50,474 nucleotides of DNA from an uncultured Bacteroidia bacterium (GCA_902769525.1 CACXPG010000006.1:76432-126905), one strand, 5' to 3'. Positions 24,944 to 33,214 are shown, numbered from the stretch's first letter. Numbers and translations are program-made. Notes: generated by a model from the letters alone, not told the origin.

Positions 24944-27168
24944 AGGGCTTTCTCCCACTTCTTGTACATACGGCGGGCGGTCTCAAACTCGTTGCCGTAA
25001 GTCTTTTCCGGATACTTCTTAGGAGTTGTAATCCAATTCCATTCCCACTGCCTTAGGGCAGAATAGAATTCGTCAGCTTCAATGGCTTCTCTTCCTGAGG
25101 TCCTGTGGAGCTTCTCTTCGTATTCCTTGTAGTCTTTCCAGCTGCCGTCCAGAAGCTTTCCGCGGAGCATCGCGTGGAACTGGTCCCATCGCGGAAGATA
25201 ATAGTCGCGGATAAGCCCGCTCCATTCTCTCCAGGAGTAGTCGAACAGATAGTTAGTTCCGCTTTCCTTGTCGGGGCCCCACTGGGTGACAAGAAGCGAC
25301 TGGTTATAGTCATAAAGCTTTGCCTCTTCAGGAGTTGTGGCCCAGGTCAAAGCTTTTTCTATCTTGTCTTCAAAGCTGTATTCACGCCTTGTGCCAACCA
25401 GTTCATCAAGGTCTGAGAGAAGGTCGTGATACATCTTGGTGTACTTGTCGTAGTCGCTGAGGTTTCCGCTGTTGAAGGCTTCCTCTATCTTGCCCAGAAT
25501 CTTGTATGCCAGGTTGCTCATATACTGCCTCTGGATATCTACGGCATCGAACCTGATGCCGTCGGTGTAAGGTTCCAGGCCGAGAACAATATCCATTACA
25601 ATCTTCAGCGAGTCGTTGTCGTAAGGGAAGCTGAAATTGCCGCTAGGGCCGGATTTCTTTACGTGCAGAGCAGGTCTTGCCGCCACAGCGGAACTTCTTT
25701 CAGTACCGTCGGTTCCTCTCTTGTAGGCTGTCCTTATCAGCAGTTTTATCAGACTCTCCGTGTAGTCTGAAGTATAGCCGTAACGTCCGGCAGCATATTC
25801 GTAGTTCCATTCCAGGAGGTTTCTTTTGGTCTGGTACAGAGGCATATTCAGAGCCAGGTCATAATAGAGAGGGTTCTGGCAGATTCCTTCCATAAACACT
25901 CCGGTGCCGATGGCTTTTTCTCCGGCTTGCCTGGCTTTGATGTACTGGTTGTCGGCAAGTGCATTTATGTCTCCGTGGAGTTTGATTCTTCCGCCGAAGT
26001 TGTGGAGGTTTCCGGAGAGGTAGCTGTAACCCCAGAATCTTTCCTGCCCGTCTTTTCTAGGCGTATAATCCGGGTCTGCAAGGTCGAGGATTATCAGCGA
26101 TTCCTTAGGAATGGCCGTCACGATGCCCTTTGTAGGTGTCCAGCCCTGCATTATCCAGAACTTGAAGTTAGGGTCGACAGCCTTGTTCAGGGCCATGATC
26201 GAATGTGCCACGTCTGCCAGATAGGTGCTGTCCTTTGATATAGGTTCGCTTTCGTGGAACGGGTCGGATGCATAGTATCCGTACAGTCCGAACAGTTTCT
26301 TCTCTTCGTTGAAGAACACTTTGCCGAATTCCATGAACAGAGGGTCGGTAGGGTCGAGCTGATATACGGACGGGAAGCCACACCAGTCTTCCTTTGCCGC
26401 GATGACAGCATTCGGGTAGCGGTCTTTGAAAGCCGCCGGGACATTGCCGGCAAAGCCTTGCTGGATAGGATGCATGCCGAGTTCTATCTCCCTCTGCATC
26501 ACCTTTTTGCCCAGTTCTATATGGCTGTCTATCCAGCTCTTTGGAAGCGGACCGGCAAAGCTCTCGATGTTTCCCATCCACTGCCAGGCGAAGTAAGCCG
26601 GGCCGCACAGATACTGTCTGGCTTCAAGGTCGGTGTACCCGATCTTCAGAAGGGCATTGTACCAGACGCCCTCCAGGCCTACTACCTGAAGCGGCATGTT
26701 TATTCCGTTCATCGCGAGGAAGTCTATTGTCCACTGCCAGTCTTCCCAAGTCCACCAGGCTGCGGTGTAGCTGAACGAGCAGTAGTTGAAGAAGGACCGG
26801 TACGGGCCGTTTATCTTGCCTTTGACGGTTTGCGGAAGTGGAAGTCTTCCGGGAAGTTCCACGTGACTTCCGCAGAAAGACAGGTTAACGTTGCAGCACT
26901 GCCTAAGATACTGGTAGTATGCTACACAGAGAGCTATTGTGGTATTTCCTTCCAGCAGGATCTTGTCTTTTGAAGTGGAGTATGAATAGTACTCTGGTTC
27001 CTGGTTGCTGTCAAGTTTGAGGGTAAAACTTGAAGAATAGCCCGGAGTTACCCTCTCGATAAGATCATAAACGGCTTTTGTGCCCTTGTCTTTCCATTTA
27101 GGTGCGGCAGAGGCAGCCGTCGAGAAGGCAAATGCCGTCACCAGAAGGATTATTTTGAAGCTTTTCAT
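24940..27168 (-). CDS. GH89 alpha-N-acetylglucosaminidase (NAGLU-like), exported
   Basis: A 742-residue glycoside hydrolase that removes terminal alpha-linked N-acetylglucosamine, as found on gastric mucin O-glycans and heparan sulphate. A signal peptide is clear (MKSFKIILLVTAFAFSTAAS, cleavage near AAP). GH89 hallmarks are NYCSFSYTAAWWTWEDWQ, MNGINMPLQVVGLEGVWY and YFAWQWMGNIESFAGPLP. The likely catalytic glutamates are Glu 306 in SDPFHESEP and Glu 427 in GVFMEGICQNP, about 120 residues apart as in human NAGLU. It is the third gene of a minus-strand unit with a nuclease and a small protein. A perfect 18-base palindrome fills the gap before its ATG. The host probably lives on mucin-type glycans, but that is inference. 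Confidence 0.93.
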   Translation of the reverse strand: MKSFKIILLVTAFAFSTAASAAPKWKDKGTKAVYDLIERVTPGYSSSFTLKLDSNQEPEYYSYSTSKDKILLEGNTTIALCVAYYQYLRQCCNVNLSFCGSHVELPGRLPLPQTVKGKINGPYRSFFNYCSFSYTAAWWTWEDWQWTIDFLAMNGINMPLQVVGLEGVWYNALLKIGYTDLEARQYLCGPAYFAWQWMGNIESFAGPLPKSWIDSHIELGKKVMQREIELGMHPIQQGFAGNVPAAFKDRYPNAVIAAKEDWCGFPSVYQLDPTDPLFMEFGKVFFNEEKKLFGLYGYYASDPFHESEPISKDSTYLADVAHSIMALNKAVDPNFKFWIMQGWTPTKGIVTAIPKESLIILDLADPDYTPRKDGQERFWGYSYLSGNLHNFGGRIKLHGDINALADNQYIKARQAGEKAIGTGVFMEGICQNPLYYDLALNMPLYQTKRNLLEWNYEYAAGRYGYTSDYTESLIKLLIRTAYKRGTDGTERSSAVAARPALHVKKSGPSGNFSFPYDNDSLKIVMDIVLGLEPYTDGIRFDAVDIQRQYMSNLAYKILGKIEEAFNSGNLSDYDKYTKMYHDLLSDLDELVGTRREYSFEDKIEKALTWATTPEEAKLYDYNQSLLVTQWGPDKESGTNYLFDYSWREWSGLIRDYYLPRWDQFHAMLRGKLLDGSWKDYKEYEEKLHRTSGREAIEADEFYSALRQWEWNWITTPKKYPEKTYGNEFETARRMYKKWEKAL

Positions 27169-27186
27169 TTTATATCGCGATATAAA
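27169..27186. promoter_or_regulatory. 18-base perfect palindrome before the GH89 gene
   Basis: TTTATATCGCGATATAAA is a perfect dyad that occupies exactly the 18 bases between the stop of the small-protein gene (27187-27189) and the GH89 ATG (27166-27168). It could be a repressor operator or, as RNA, a hairpin at the start codon. Confidence 0.55.
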
Positions 27187-27513
27187 TTATTCTTGTCTTG
27201 CAGTAACGAGGTTGTATTTAACCTTGGTTACCAGGCCGTTGTCAAATTCGATCCTGACCTTGAGCATACTTACGGTGTCCTTGCTTTCATCCTGAATCAT
27301 CTTGGCCAGATTGAAGATTCTCCAGCAGCTGAAATGTTTCCTGCCGTAGGAGCCCTCAGCCTTCTGCTTGAAGACGGCATTCCCGTTTTCAATGGTCACC
27401 GTCAAGGTGGTGTATCTGGTTTTTTCCAGGGCCAGTCCTTTGTGCAGGAAGTTATTGTAGGCGTATTCTGCCAGTTGGTTCATATAATGTGGCATTGCTG
27501 GAAGTGAATTCAT
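27187..27513 (-). CDS. Small hypothetical protein, coupled to a secreted nuclease
   Basis: A 108-residue protein I do not recognise. ATG at 27511-27513 was chosen because it lies one base after the nuclease stop; an upstream TTG would overlap the nuclease gene. There is no signal peptide or membrane segment, so it should be cytoplasmic. Visible features are a possible helix (YMNQLAEYAYNNFLHKGL), then strand-like stretches (YTTLTVTIENGNAVFKQKA and LKVRIEFDNGLVTKVKYNLV) and a single Cys in KHFSCWRIF. It is rich in Lys and Arg. The tight spacing to the nuclease suggests shared function, for example as an inhibitor, chaperone or regulator. That is a guess from context only. Confidence 0.6.
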   Translation of the reverse strand: MNSLPAMPHYMNQLAEYAYNNFLHKGLALEKTRYTTLTVTIENGNAVFKQKAEGSYGRKHFSCWRIFNLAKMIQDESKDTVSMLKVRIEFDNGLVTKVKYNLVTARQE

Positions 27514-27514
27514 G

Positions 27515-28369
27515 TCAGTGTCTGTTTTTTTTAGGTGTGTTGTCAAAAATACCGGTATAGTTGTTTATCAGTTTTCCGTCCTGGTTGTAGACCTTGACGT
27601 TGTTCTCGAATCCGTATGGCCTCTTGTCGTTGCCGTGGTAAAGTATTCTTATTTCGTAGGAAACCTTGCGGCCGTGCTTCTTGGCGTTGATCGCTTTCTG
27701 TTCCAGGGCCAGAATCTCTCCGCCGTTTAAATCTCTTCTTTGCGGAACGTAGTTTATCTGCTCTGCCGGGCCGTCAAGAGCCTGAGGAATAAGGTGTCCG
27801 CAGTTGTCTCCGGAAACTCCGTCCTTGAACTTGACTGAATACTTCTGGGAGAACAGGTTTCTTCCCCTGGACTTGAGCTTTAGGTCTGAGCAGAACACTC
27901 TGGTGATTCTGCCCTGGCTGTCGGTGTAGTAGTGGATATTGTCCACAACGTATTTGGCTGAAGGAAGGTGGATGGTGTTAAGGAACATGTTCAGATACAC
28001 CTCCTGGCCTTTCTTGACACCGGCATCTGCTATGATGATGTTTTCTGAAAGGAGCCCGCAGAACTGGCGCCGGTTGTCGAAAACAGCCAGCCATTTGCCA
28101 GATCTCGAATAGGCTGGAATTCTTTTTAGCATCGACCGGCATTTGTCATAAAGCTCCTTGTCCGGGTTCTTGCCAATCGATTTCAGGTCCTTGAAAGTGA
28201 ACGTGTTGAACTTAACGCTGCCAAAACGAATCTTGACAGCCTCTTTCCACCATCCGTTAAGCTTTTGGGAATTCTCCAGCCTTGTGCCTTTGAACGGGGC
28301 AAATGAAGCCAACAGGATACCCAAGACAAGCAGAATAGCCGCAACCGGTGATAAAGATGCTCTTTTCAT
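27515..28369 (-). CDS. DNA/RNA non-specific endonuclease (Endonuclea_NS_2-like), exported or anchored
   Basis: A 284-residue protein with an N-terminal signal or anchor (VAAILLVLGILLASF after basic MKRASLS). The C-terminal half has GDNCGHLIPQAL, a variant of the DRGH catalytic motif of beta-beta-alpha-metal nucleases. It is followed at the usual distance by EQINYVPQRRDLN, which supplies the metal-binding Asn region, and KVSYEIRILYHG. This fits PF13930 (NucA-like secreted nucleases). The middle (LAVFDNRRQFCGLLSENIIIAD, IHYYTDSQGRITRVFC) is of unclear nature. ATG at 28369 was chosen; a TTG 12 codons upstream would lie upstream of the predicted promoter box. The small protein follows after one base, and the GH89 gene comes next. 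Scavenging of extracellular DNA is plausible. Confidence 0.78.
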   Translation of the reverse strand: MKRASLSPVAAILLVLGILLASFAPFKGTRLENSQKLNGWWKEAVKIRFGSVKFNTFTFKDLKSIGKNPDKELYDKCRSMLKRIPAYSRSGKWLAVFDNRRQFCGLLSENIIIADAGVKKGQEVYLNMFLNTIHLPSAKYVVDNIHYYTDSQGRITRVFCSDLKLKSRGRNLFSQKYSVKFKDGVSGDNCGHLIPQALDGPAEQINYVPQRRDLNGGEILALEQKAINAKKHGRKVSYEIRILYHGNDKRPYGFENNVKVYNQDGKLINNYTGIFDNTPKKNRH

Positions 28370-28374
28370 ATTTA

Positions 28375-28406
28375 CAAAGATAAAAAATAGGTAATTTTGT
28401 GGCAAA
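28375..28406 (-). promoter_or_regulatory. Promoter of the nuclease/GH89 unit, near-leaderless
   Basis: On the minus strand TTTG (28406-28403), a 20-base spacer and TATCTTTG (28382-28375) form a full consensus promoter. Only 5 bases separate the box from the ATG at 28369. The divergent pgpH -7 box lies inside this spacer. Confidence 0.65.
28392..28399 (+). promoter_or_regulatory. -7 box of the pgpH-like gene
   Basis: TAATTTTG matches TAnnTTTG, 17 bases before the ATG at 28417. The -33 element is weak (TTTAC at 28371-28375). It lies within the spacer of the opposing nuclease promoter, so the two may exclude each other. Confidence 0.5.
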
Positions 28407-28416
28407 TAATCGGTTT

Positions 28417-30456
28417 ATGGAAAAATTGGACCTGTTAAAGTTCTGGCGTGTGTTTGTCAGGAGGGGAAATTTCCTGGTTATGGGCATTGCGCTGGCGGTG
28501 ATGATGGTATTCTTTCCTGTAGACGGAAAGTTCAGATACGAATACAAGAAAGGAGCTCCATGGCTTTATGAGTCGCTGGAGTCTCCGATAGATTTTCCGC
28601 TTCTGAAGACTTCTGACGAAATCCTTCAGGAAAAGAGCCGTGCTGCGGAATCCATGATCCAGTATTTCCGCAAAGACGACAAGATTGCCAGCGCTGCCCT
28701 TGCCGAGTTTTCCCAGAAGTGTTTCCAGGACAGCATACCATCTGACATTCAGGATCTGGTGACCGACATCCTGGGCCGGATTTACCAGAAAGGAATCCTT
28801 CCGGAGCAGGATCTTGAGCAGCGTACGGTTTTCGTCCAGAGGGGAAGGAATGCTTCTGAGGAGATAGAGATGGACCTCTACACGCCGAACAAGGCCTTGA
28901 AAGTGCTCCATTCGGAACTCCACTACGCCTTTCCGCTGAAGAATGCAGACTCTCTTGTTTCAAGACTCGAGGTCGCTGAATTCATCCGCCCGGACCTTTC
29001 TTTTGACAAGAATACCACAGAGGAGCTGCATCGCAGAGCCTCGGACTATATCTCCCCAACCAAGGGAATGGTATATGCGGGAGAGCATATAGTATCTGAA
29101 GGCGAGACCGTTACGGCTGAGATAGCCCAGATGCTGGATTCCTTCAAGGCTGAATACAAGAAGAGCATCGGCTACTCCGGCAATCCGCTGATGCTGCACC
29201 TGGGGCATGCCCTGATTATCATCATGCTGCTTATAATGGTGTATCTGGCCATCTATTTCTCCGATCCGGACGTGCTCAGGCATCAGAACGAGTTCAACTT
29301 CGTGATATTCATCCTCTGCCTGAACTTTGTGGTGATAATGCTGGTGAGGAAGATTTCTCCTGACTTGCTGTATCTGGTGCCTTATGCAGTGCTGGTGCTG
29401 TATATGAGTTCATTCCTTTACAACAGGGTGGTTCTTCCGGTTTACTTCATCGCGATGATGCCACTGCTTCTGGTGGCCGAAAACGGAGTGGAGCTGTTTA
29501 CAATCGCCTCGGTTGCGGGCTCGATTGCATTCGTGTCCTTCTCGCTGTACGAGAGGGGATGGCTGCAGTTTGTCAACACGATCTATATTTTCCTGGCCTG
29601 CGCTCTGGTGCACATCGGATTCCAGCTGGTTGCAAAAGGCACGGTATTTCCTCTGGACATCCAGATTTACCTTTATCTGTTCATAGCTTCAATACTGGTG
29701 GTAATTACCTATCCTTTCGTGTTCCTGATGGAGAAAGTGTTCTATATGGTTTCCATATCTACCCTGAAGGACCTGTCGGATACGGAAAGTCCTCTGCTGG
29801 AGGAACTTGCCACCAAGGCTCCGGGCACTTTCCAGCATTCTCTCCAGGTTGCCAACCTGGCCGAAAGAGCCGCTGACGCCATCGGCGGAAATCCTAGGAT
29901 AGCCAGGGCCGGCGCCTTGTATCACGATATAGGCAAGCTGGCCAATCCTCAGGCCTTCATAGAAAACAGTTCCAACGGCATCAATATTCACGAAGGCTTG
30001 TCGCCGGAAGAGAGCTCCAAGCTGATTACCAAGCACGTGGAAGACGGAGCGGCAATGGCGGCAAAGGCAAGACTGCCGCAGCTTGTGCAGGACTTCATCC
30101 TGTCTCACCACGGCCACTCGGTCACCGAGTATTTCTACAATGTTTACTGCAACAACGGAGGCGACCCGAAGAACAAGGCGGCTTTCACATATCAGGGCAA
30201 CCTGCCGTCCACAAAAGAAGAGGTGGTGGTTATGATCGCCGATGCTGTGGAAGCAGCTTCTCGCTCACTTTCAGAGTATTCTGAGGATAGTATATCCAAA
30301 CTTGTGGACAGCGTTGTAGAAAAGAGAATCTCCGGAAACCAGCTTATACGTTCAGAAGTCACGTTCAAGAACATCAACACGATAAAAGCTGTGCTGAAGA
30401 GACAGCTCAGGGAAATTTACCACGCCAGGATAGCCTATCCTAAGCGCAAAGGTTAG
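28417..30456 (+). CDS. pgpH: PgpH-type 7TM-HD phosphohydrolase (c-di-AMP phosphodiesterase-like)
   Basis: A 679-residue membrane protein. The first helix (VMGIALAVMMVFFP) is followed by an extracytoplasmic 7TMR-HDED domain of about 200 residues (ILQEKSRAAESMIQYF to YISPTKGMVYAGEHIVSEGETV). Seven clustered helices come next (LIIIMLLIMVYLAIYF onward), then a cytoplasmic HD domain: FQHSLQVANLAERAA, GALYHDIGKLANPQAF, NIHEGLSPEESSKLI, LSHHGHSVTEYFY and MIADAVEAASRSL. These supply the His, His-Asp and Asp metal ligands, so it should be active. PgpH homologues hydrolyse cyclic di-AMP to pApA and influence potassium and osmotic balance. ATG at 28417 is preferred to a GTG six codons earlier. The last 4 bases overlap convergent lnt. 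Confidence 0.9.
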   Translation: MEKLDLLKFWRVFVRRGNFLVMGIALAVMMVFFPVDGKFRYEYKKGAPWLYESLESPIDFPLLKTSDEILQEKSRAAESMIQYFRKDDKIASAALAEFSQKCFQDSIPSDIQDLVTDILGRIYQKGILPEQDLEQRTVFVQRGRNASEEIEMDLYTPNKALKVLHSELHYAFPLKNADSLVSRLEVAEFIRPDLSFDKNTTEELHRRASDYISPTKGMVYAGEHIVSEGETVTAEIAQMLDSFKAEYKKSIGYSGNPLMLHLGHALIIIMLLIMVYLAIYFSDPDVLRHQNEFNFVIFILCLNFVVIMLVRKISPDLLYLVPYAVLVLYMSSFLYNRVVLPVYFIAMMPLLLVAENGVELFTIASVAGSIAFVSFSLYERGWLQFVNTIYIFLACALVHIGFQLVAKGTVFPLDIQIYLYLFIASILVVITYPFVFLMEKVFYMVSISTLKDLSDTESPLLEELATKAPGTFQHSLQVANLAERAADAIGGNPRIARAGALYHDIGKLANPQAFIENSSNGINIHEGLSPEESSKLITKHVEDGAAMAAKARLPQLVQDFILSHHGHSVTEYFYNVYCNNGGDPKNKAAFTYQGNLPSTKEEVVVMIADAVEAASRSLSEYSEDSISKLVDSVVEKRISGNQLIRSEVTFKNINTIKAVLKRQLREIYHARIAYPKRKG

Positions 30457-32069
30457 GACAGTTTCCTTCTGCGGACAAAGATTCCGGCAACAAGGAATAT
30501 CGCCGAGAACCAGCAGCACAGCAGCCCTGCTATATCTCCGTACCTTACAAACGGAGTGATTTCAGTGTTTGGATAAAGACGGCCTTTAACGGCGCATTCC
30601 GTCCACCAGGCGGTAGGGGAGATAATGTCTCCTCTCTGGTTTATTATGGCGGAAATGCCGGTGTTTGCGCTGCGGGCGATATCTCTTCTTGTCTCTATTG
30701 CTCTGAGCGACGCGTAGTGGAGGTGCTGGATATGACCGCTTGTGTTTTTCCACCATCCGTCGTTGGTGATTATTGTCATAAGGTCCGCTCCTTCCCTTAT
30801 GTAGTCTCTGAAGAAATTGGCAAACACAGACTCATAGCATACGGCGCTTCCGATTTTGTGGCCGTCAGGGGTGGCGAAGAGTCCTCTGTAGTTTTGGCTT
30901 CCGAAGTTCCCGAATCCTCCGCCCAGATCCAGCCCCAAAAAGCCGAGGACACTGGTCTTTCCTATGTAAGGAACTGTTTCTGCGAGGATTACCAGTTTGG
31001 ACTTGTGGTAGAAATCCAGAGAAGAGTCTCTTCCGGCAAAAACGGCAGTGTTGAAAAGGTCATACCAGGAATAGGCACCAAGCGGCCTTGCGCTTCTGGT
31101 CGGCTTTTCATTTTCTCCGGGATAATTCTTTTGGGTTACAGCTCCAAAGATGAAATTCACCTTGTTTTCCGCTGAAAAACGCCTGACGCTGTCAAGAGTA
31201 GGGTTTGAAGGAGAGTTTTCTACGATGCTTCCGGCAGAGCGAGACGGGTTGAAGAAGGTTTCAGGAGCCACAGCCAGGAAGGTGGAGTCAGAAATGCTGT
31301 CTTTGGCAAGTCTGAACAGCACCTGATTCTGCTGGTCTTGGGTGCGGCCGCCGAACTTGTCGTGATATGGGTCTATGTTAGGCTGGAGAATAACCACTTC
31401 TTTGGCAGAGGACGGGCTGAAGGCGGCGATTTTCTTCCCGTATGAAGCATATCTGAGATGAGAGAGCCCCATTGGAACCAAGGCCAGCAGAATGGCTCCC
31501 AAGGCCCACCATCTTGCCTTCCGACGTTCAGCAACGCAAAGCAGAGTCTTGAAAACAAGCCCGTTCACGAGCAAAATCCATAGCGAGCCGGCGGTGGAGC
31601 CGGTTACTTCATACCACTGAATGTGCTTAATGCTCTGGGCAAAGGCGTTGCCAAGGTTAAGCCACGGCCAGGTAACCTGCCAGTCCTGGTAAAGATGCTC
31701 CCATGCGCACCACAATAAGGCAAGGGCCAGATATGGGAAGAAGCCTGCAAATCTTTTTCTGAAAAAGCGGAACAGGCGGAAGACGACTGCCATCTGCAGA
31801 GAGTTGAGTATTATGGCGGCAACGGCTCCGGCAGGAGTTGCATACCATATCCACCAGGTCGCGATAATGTTCCACACCAGGAAGGCTCCAAAGTAGCAGA
31901 GGCAAAAATGCCTTGTTTTATCTTTCAGAGCGATTTCTTCCGCTGCCAGAAGCGGCAGGAAAGCAATCAGGGCTACAATTCCGCAGTGCGGAAATATATA
32001 AGGCACTGCCAGCAAGACTCCGGATATCAGGCTGAGCAGAAGCAGTTTTGCAAACTTATTTTTTTTCAT
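30453..32069 (-). CDS. lnt: Apolipoprotein N-acyltransferase
   Basis: Lnt adds the third acyl chain to the N-terminal Cys of lipoproteins at the inner membrane. The protein (538 residues) begins with about six membrane helices (LLLLSLISGVLLAVPYIF, ALALLWCAWEHLYQ and others). A nitrilase-like periplasmic domain follows: AVAPETFFNPSRS (catalytic Glu), FYHKSKLVILAETVPY (catalytic Lys) and IGSAVCYESVFANF (catalytic Cys). A last helix (LLCCWFSAIFLVAGIF) re-anchors the C-terminus. The enzyme fits the several lipoproteins coded nearby (fimbrillin, FimB/Mfa2, OmpA-like protein). It is convergent with pgpH and divergent from the LysE-type gene, whose -7 box lies 14 bases beyond its ATG. Confidence 0.93.
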   Translation of the reverse strand: MKKNKFAKLLLLSLISGVLLAVPYIFPHCGIVALIAFLPLLAAEEIALKDKTRHFCLCYFGAFLVWNIIATWWIWYATPAGAVAAIILNSLQMAVVFRLFRFFRKRFAGFFPYLALALLWCAWEHLYQDWQVTWPWLNLGNAFAQSIKHIQWYEVTGSTAGSLWILLVNGLVFKTLLCVAERRKARWWALGAILLALVPMGLSHLRYASYGKKIAAFSPSSAKEVVILQPNIDPYHDKFGGRTQDQQNQVLFRLAKDSISDSTFLAVAPETFFNPSRSAGSIVENSPSNPTLDSVRRFSAENKVNFIFGAVTQKNYPGENEKPTRSARPLGAYSWYDLFNTAVFAGRDSSLDFYHKSKLVILAETVPYIGKTSVLGFLGLDLGGGFGNFGSQNYRGLFATPDGHKIGSAVCYESVFANFFRDYIREGADLMTIITNDGWWKNTSGHIQHLHYASLRAIETRRDIARSANTGISAIINQRGDIISPTAWWTECAVKGRLYPNTEITPFVRYGDIAGLLCCWFSAIFLVAGIFVRRRKLS

Positions 32070-32082
32070 ACTCCAAAAGTAG

Positions 32083-32090
32083 TAAATTTG
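32083..32090 (+). promoter_or_regulatory. -7 box of the LysE-type exporter gene
   Basis: TAAATTTG matches TAnnTTTG and is 20 bases before ATG at 32111. No convincing -33 TTTG is at the usual distance; only a T-rich run (32059-32066) is present. Confidence 0.45.
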
Positions 32091-32110
32091 CAGTCTTATT
32101 GAGTTTTTTT

Positions 32111-32764
32111 ATGCTTGAAGTTTTTCTGAAGGGACTTATAATCGGAATCGGCGCCTCCATACCTTTAGGGCCGATAGGGGTTCTGTGTATTCAGAAAACA
32201 TTGAGCAAAGGCCGCCTTTCTGGCTTTCTGACAGGTCTGGGTGCCTCTATTTCAGACACTTTCTACTCTGCGATATCTCTGCTAGGCCTCTTCCTGGTGG
32301 ATTCTTTTGTCAACGAGAACAAGGCCTGGGTCATGTTTGTGGGCGGTATAGTAATCTGCCTTATAGGCGTGAAGGTGTATTTCAGCAACCCTGTAAAGCA
32401 GATCAAGCAGAAGAAAAAACCGAGCAAGGGAATTACGGATATGTTTGAGGCCTTGGCTATGACCATTACCAATCCGGGTTCCATTTTCCTGATTTTCGCG
32501 ATGTTCGCTGCTGTCCGTCTGGACCTTTCCGCTTATTCAGATGAAGAATCCAGGCATGCGGTAAGACTGGTGCTTGTGGGCATATTCGCCGGCACAGCCC
32601 TTTGGTGGTATCTTCTGAGCACCCTGATCAACGCTTTCAGAAAGAAGTTCAGAATCAAGCAGCTGATCGTGATAAACAAAATATCAGGAATCATCATCTT
32701 CGCTCTTGGAGTGGTTTCCTTCGGCGAAGGCTTGTTCCTGATATTCAAGCAGTACTTTTTGTAG
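32111..32764 (+). CDS. LysE/RhtB-family amino-acid exporter
   Basis: A 217-residue inner-membrane protein with six predicted helices. The N-terminal FLKGLIIGIGASIPLGPIGVLCIQKTLSKGRLSG is the LysE signature, with the Pro-Leu-Gly-Pro motif. AMTITNPGSIFLIFAMFAAV matches the N-P-x-x-x-x motif in the fourth or fifth helix. A cytoplasmic basic loop (QIKQKKKPSKGITD) separates the halves. The family exports amino acids such as lysine, homoserine or threonine; the substrate here is unknown. ATG at 32111 was chosen on the family start; in-frame sequence upstream would overlap lnt. Its stop is immediately next to the 3' end of the convergent tmRNA. Confidence 0.87.
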   Translation: MLEVFLKGLIIGIGASIPLGPIGVLCIQKTLSKGRLSGFLTGLGASISDTFYSAISLLGLFLVDSFVNENKAWVMFVGGIVICLIGVKVYFSNPVKQIKQKKKPSKGITDMFEALAMTITNPGSIFLIFAMFAAVRLDLSAYSDEESRHAVRLVLVGIFAGTALWWYLLSTLINAFRKKFRIKQLIVINKISGIIIFALGVVSFGEGLFLIFKQYFL

Positions 32765-33161
32765 TGGAGGTGAGCGGAGTCGAACCGCTGTCCAACCAGA
32801 CCACCAACCGGTTTTCTACGTGCGTAGCTTCAGTTTGTTTTTCGTCTGAGACCTGCCCCGAAGCAGGCAATTCCTCAGCTTATCCTTTGAAACTTAAGAG
32901 GACTTAAAGGAGTCACCCTCCGCATTCTTCTTTAGATGATACCCCGTAAGTCTGGATCAAGAAGACAGAACACCAGACGGGATACTCGTCCGAAGCACCT
33001 TGTGCCTCAAGGATTGAGCGAATCAGCTTGGCTGATTACGCAGCGAGTGAATAGTTGTTTTCGCCAATTAATGGCTGAAAGTCATTGATTAACGAGCGCG
33101 GCTCCCAACGCTCGGCACGCTTGCCGACCAATTAATCTGATGTCAAAACCAGAACACCCCC
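32765..33161 (-). ncRNA. ssrA: tmRNA (transfer-messenger RNA)
   Basis: This RNA rescues ribosomes stalled on broken mRNA and tags the product for proteolysis. On the minus strand the 5' end GGGGGTGTTCTGG (from 33161) pairs over seven bases with CACCTCC near the 3' end (32766-32772), with A as discriminator at 32765. CCA is not encoded. The T arm GGTTCGACTCC is visible near the 3' end. The tag reading frame (33065-33036) encodes GENNYSLAA followed by TAA. About 397 bases is normal. The mature ends are inferred from pairing. Lon and the Clp proteases degrade tagged proteins; lon lies about 6 kb away. Confidence 0.95.
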
Positions 33162-33175
33162 GGCAATTGAGGGTG

Positions 33176-33206
33176 CAAATATAAAAAGGGTTGGCTAAAA
33201 AGTCAA
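33176..33206 (-). promoter_or_regulatory. tmRNA promoter inside the upstream terminator
   Basis: On the minus strand TATATTTG (33183-33176) matches TAnnTTTG, 14 bases before the tmRNA 5' end. TTGAC (33206-33202), 18 bases further up, can be the -33 element and lies in the stem of the terminator of the preceding oxidase gene. Confidence 0.7.
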
Positions 33207-33214
33207 CCCTTTTT
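33181..33214 (-). terminator. Intrinsic terminator after the Dld-type oxidase gene
   Basis: A 13-base stem (AAAAAGGGTTGGC / GTCAACCCTTTTT, with one G-T pair) around a 6-base loop. On the minus strand it is followed by T-rich sequence. It starts 20 bases after the oxidase stop and overlaps the tmRNA promoter. Confidence 0.8.
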
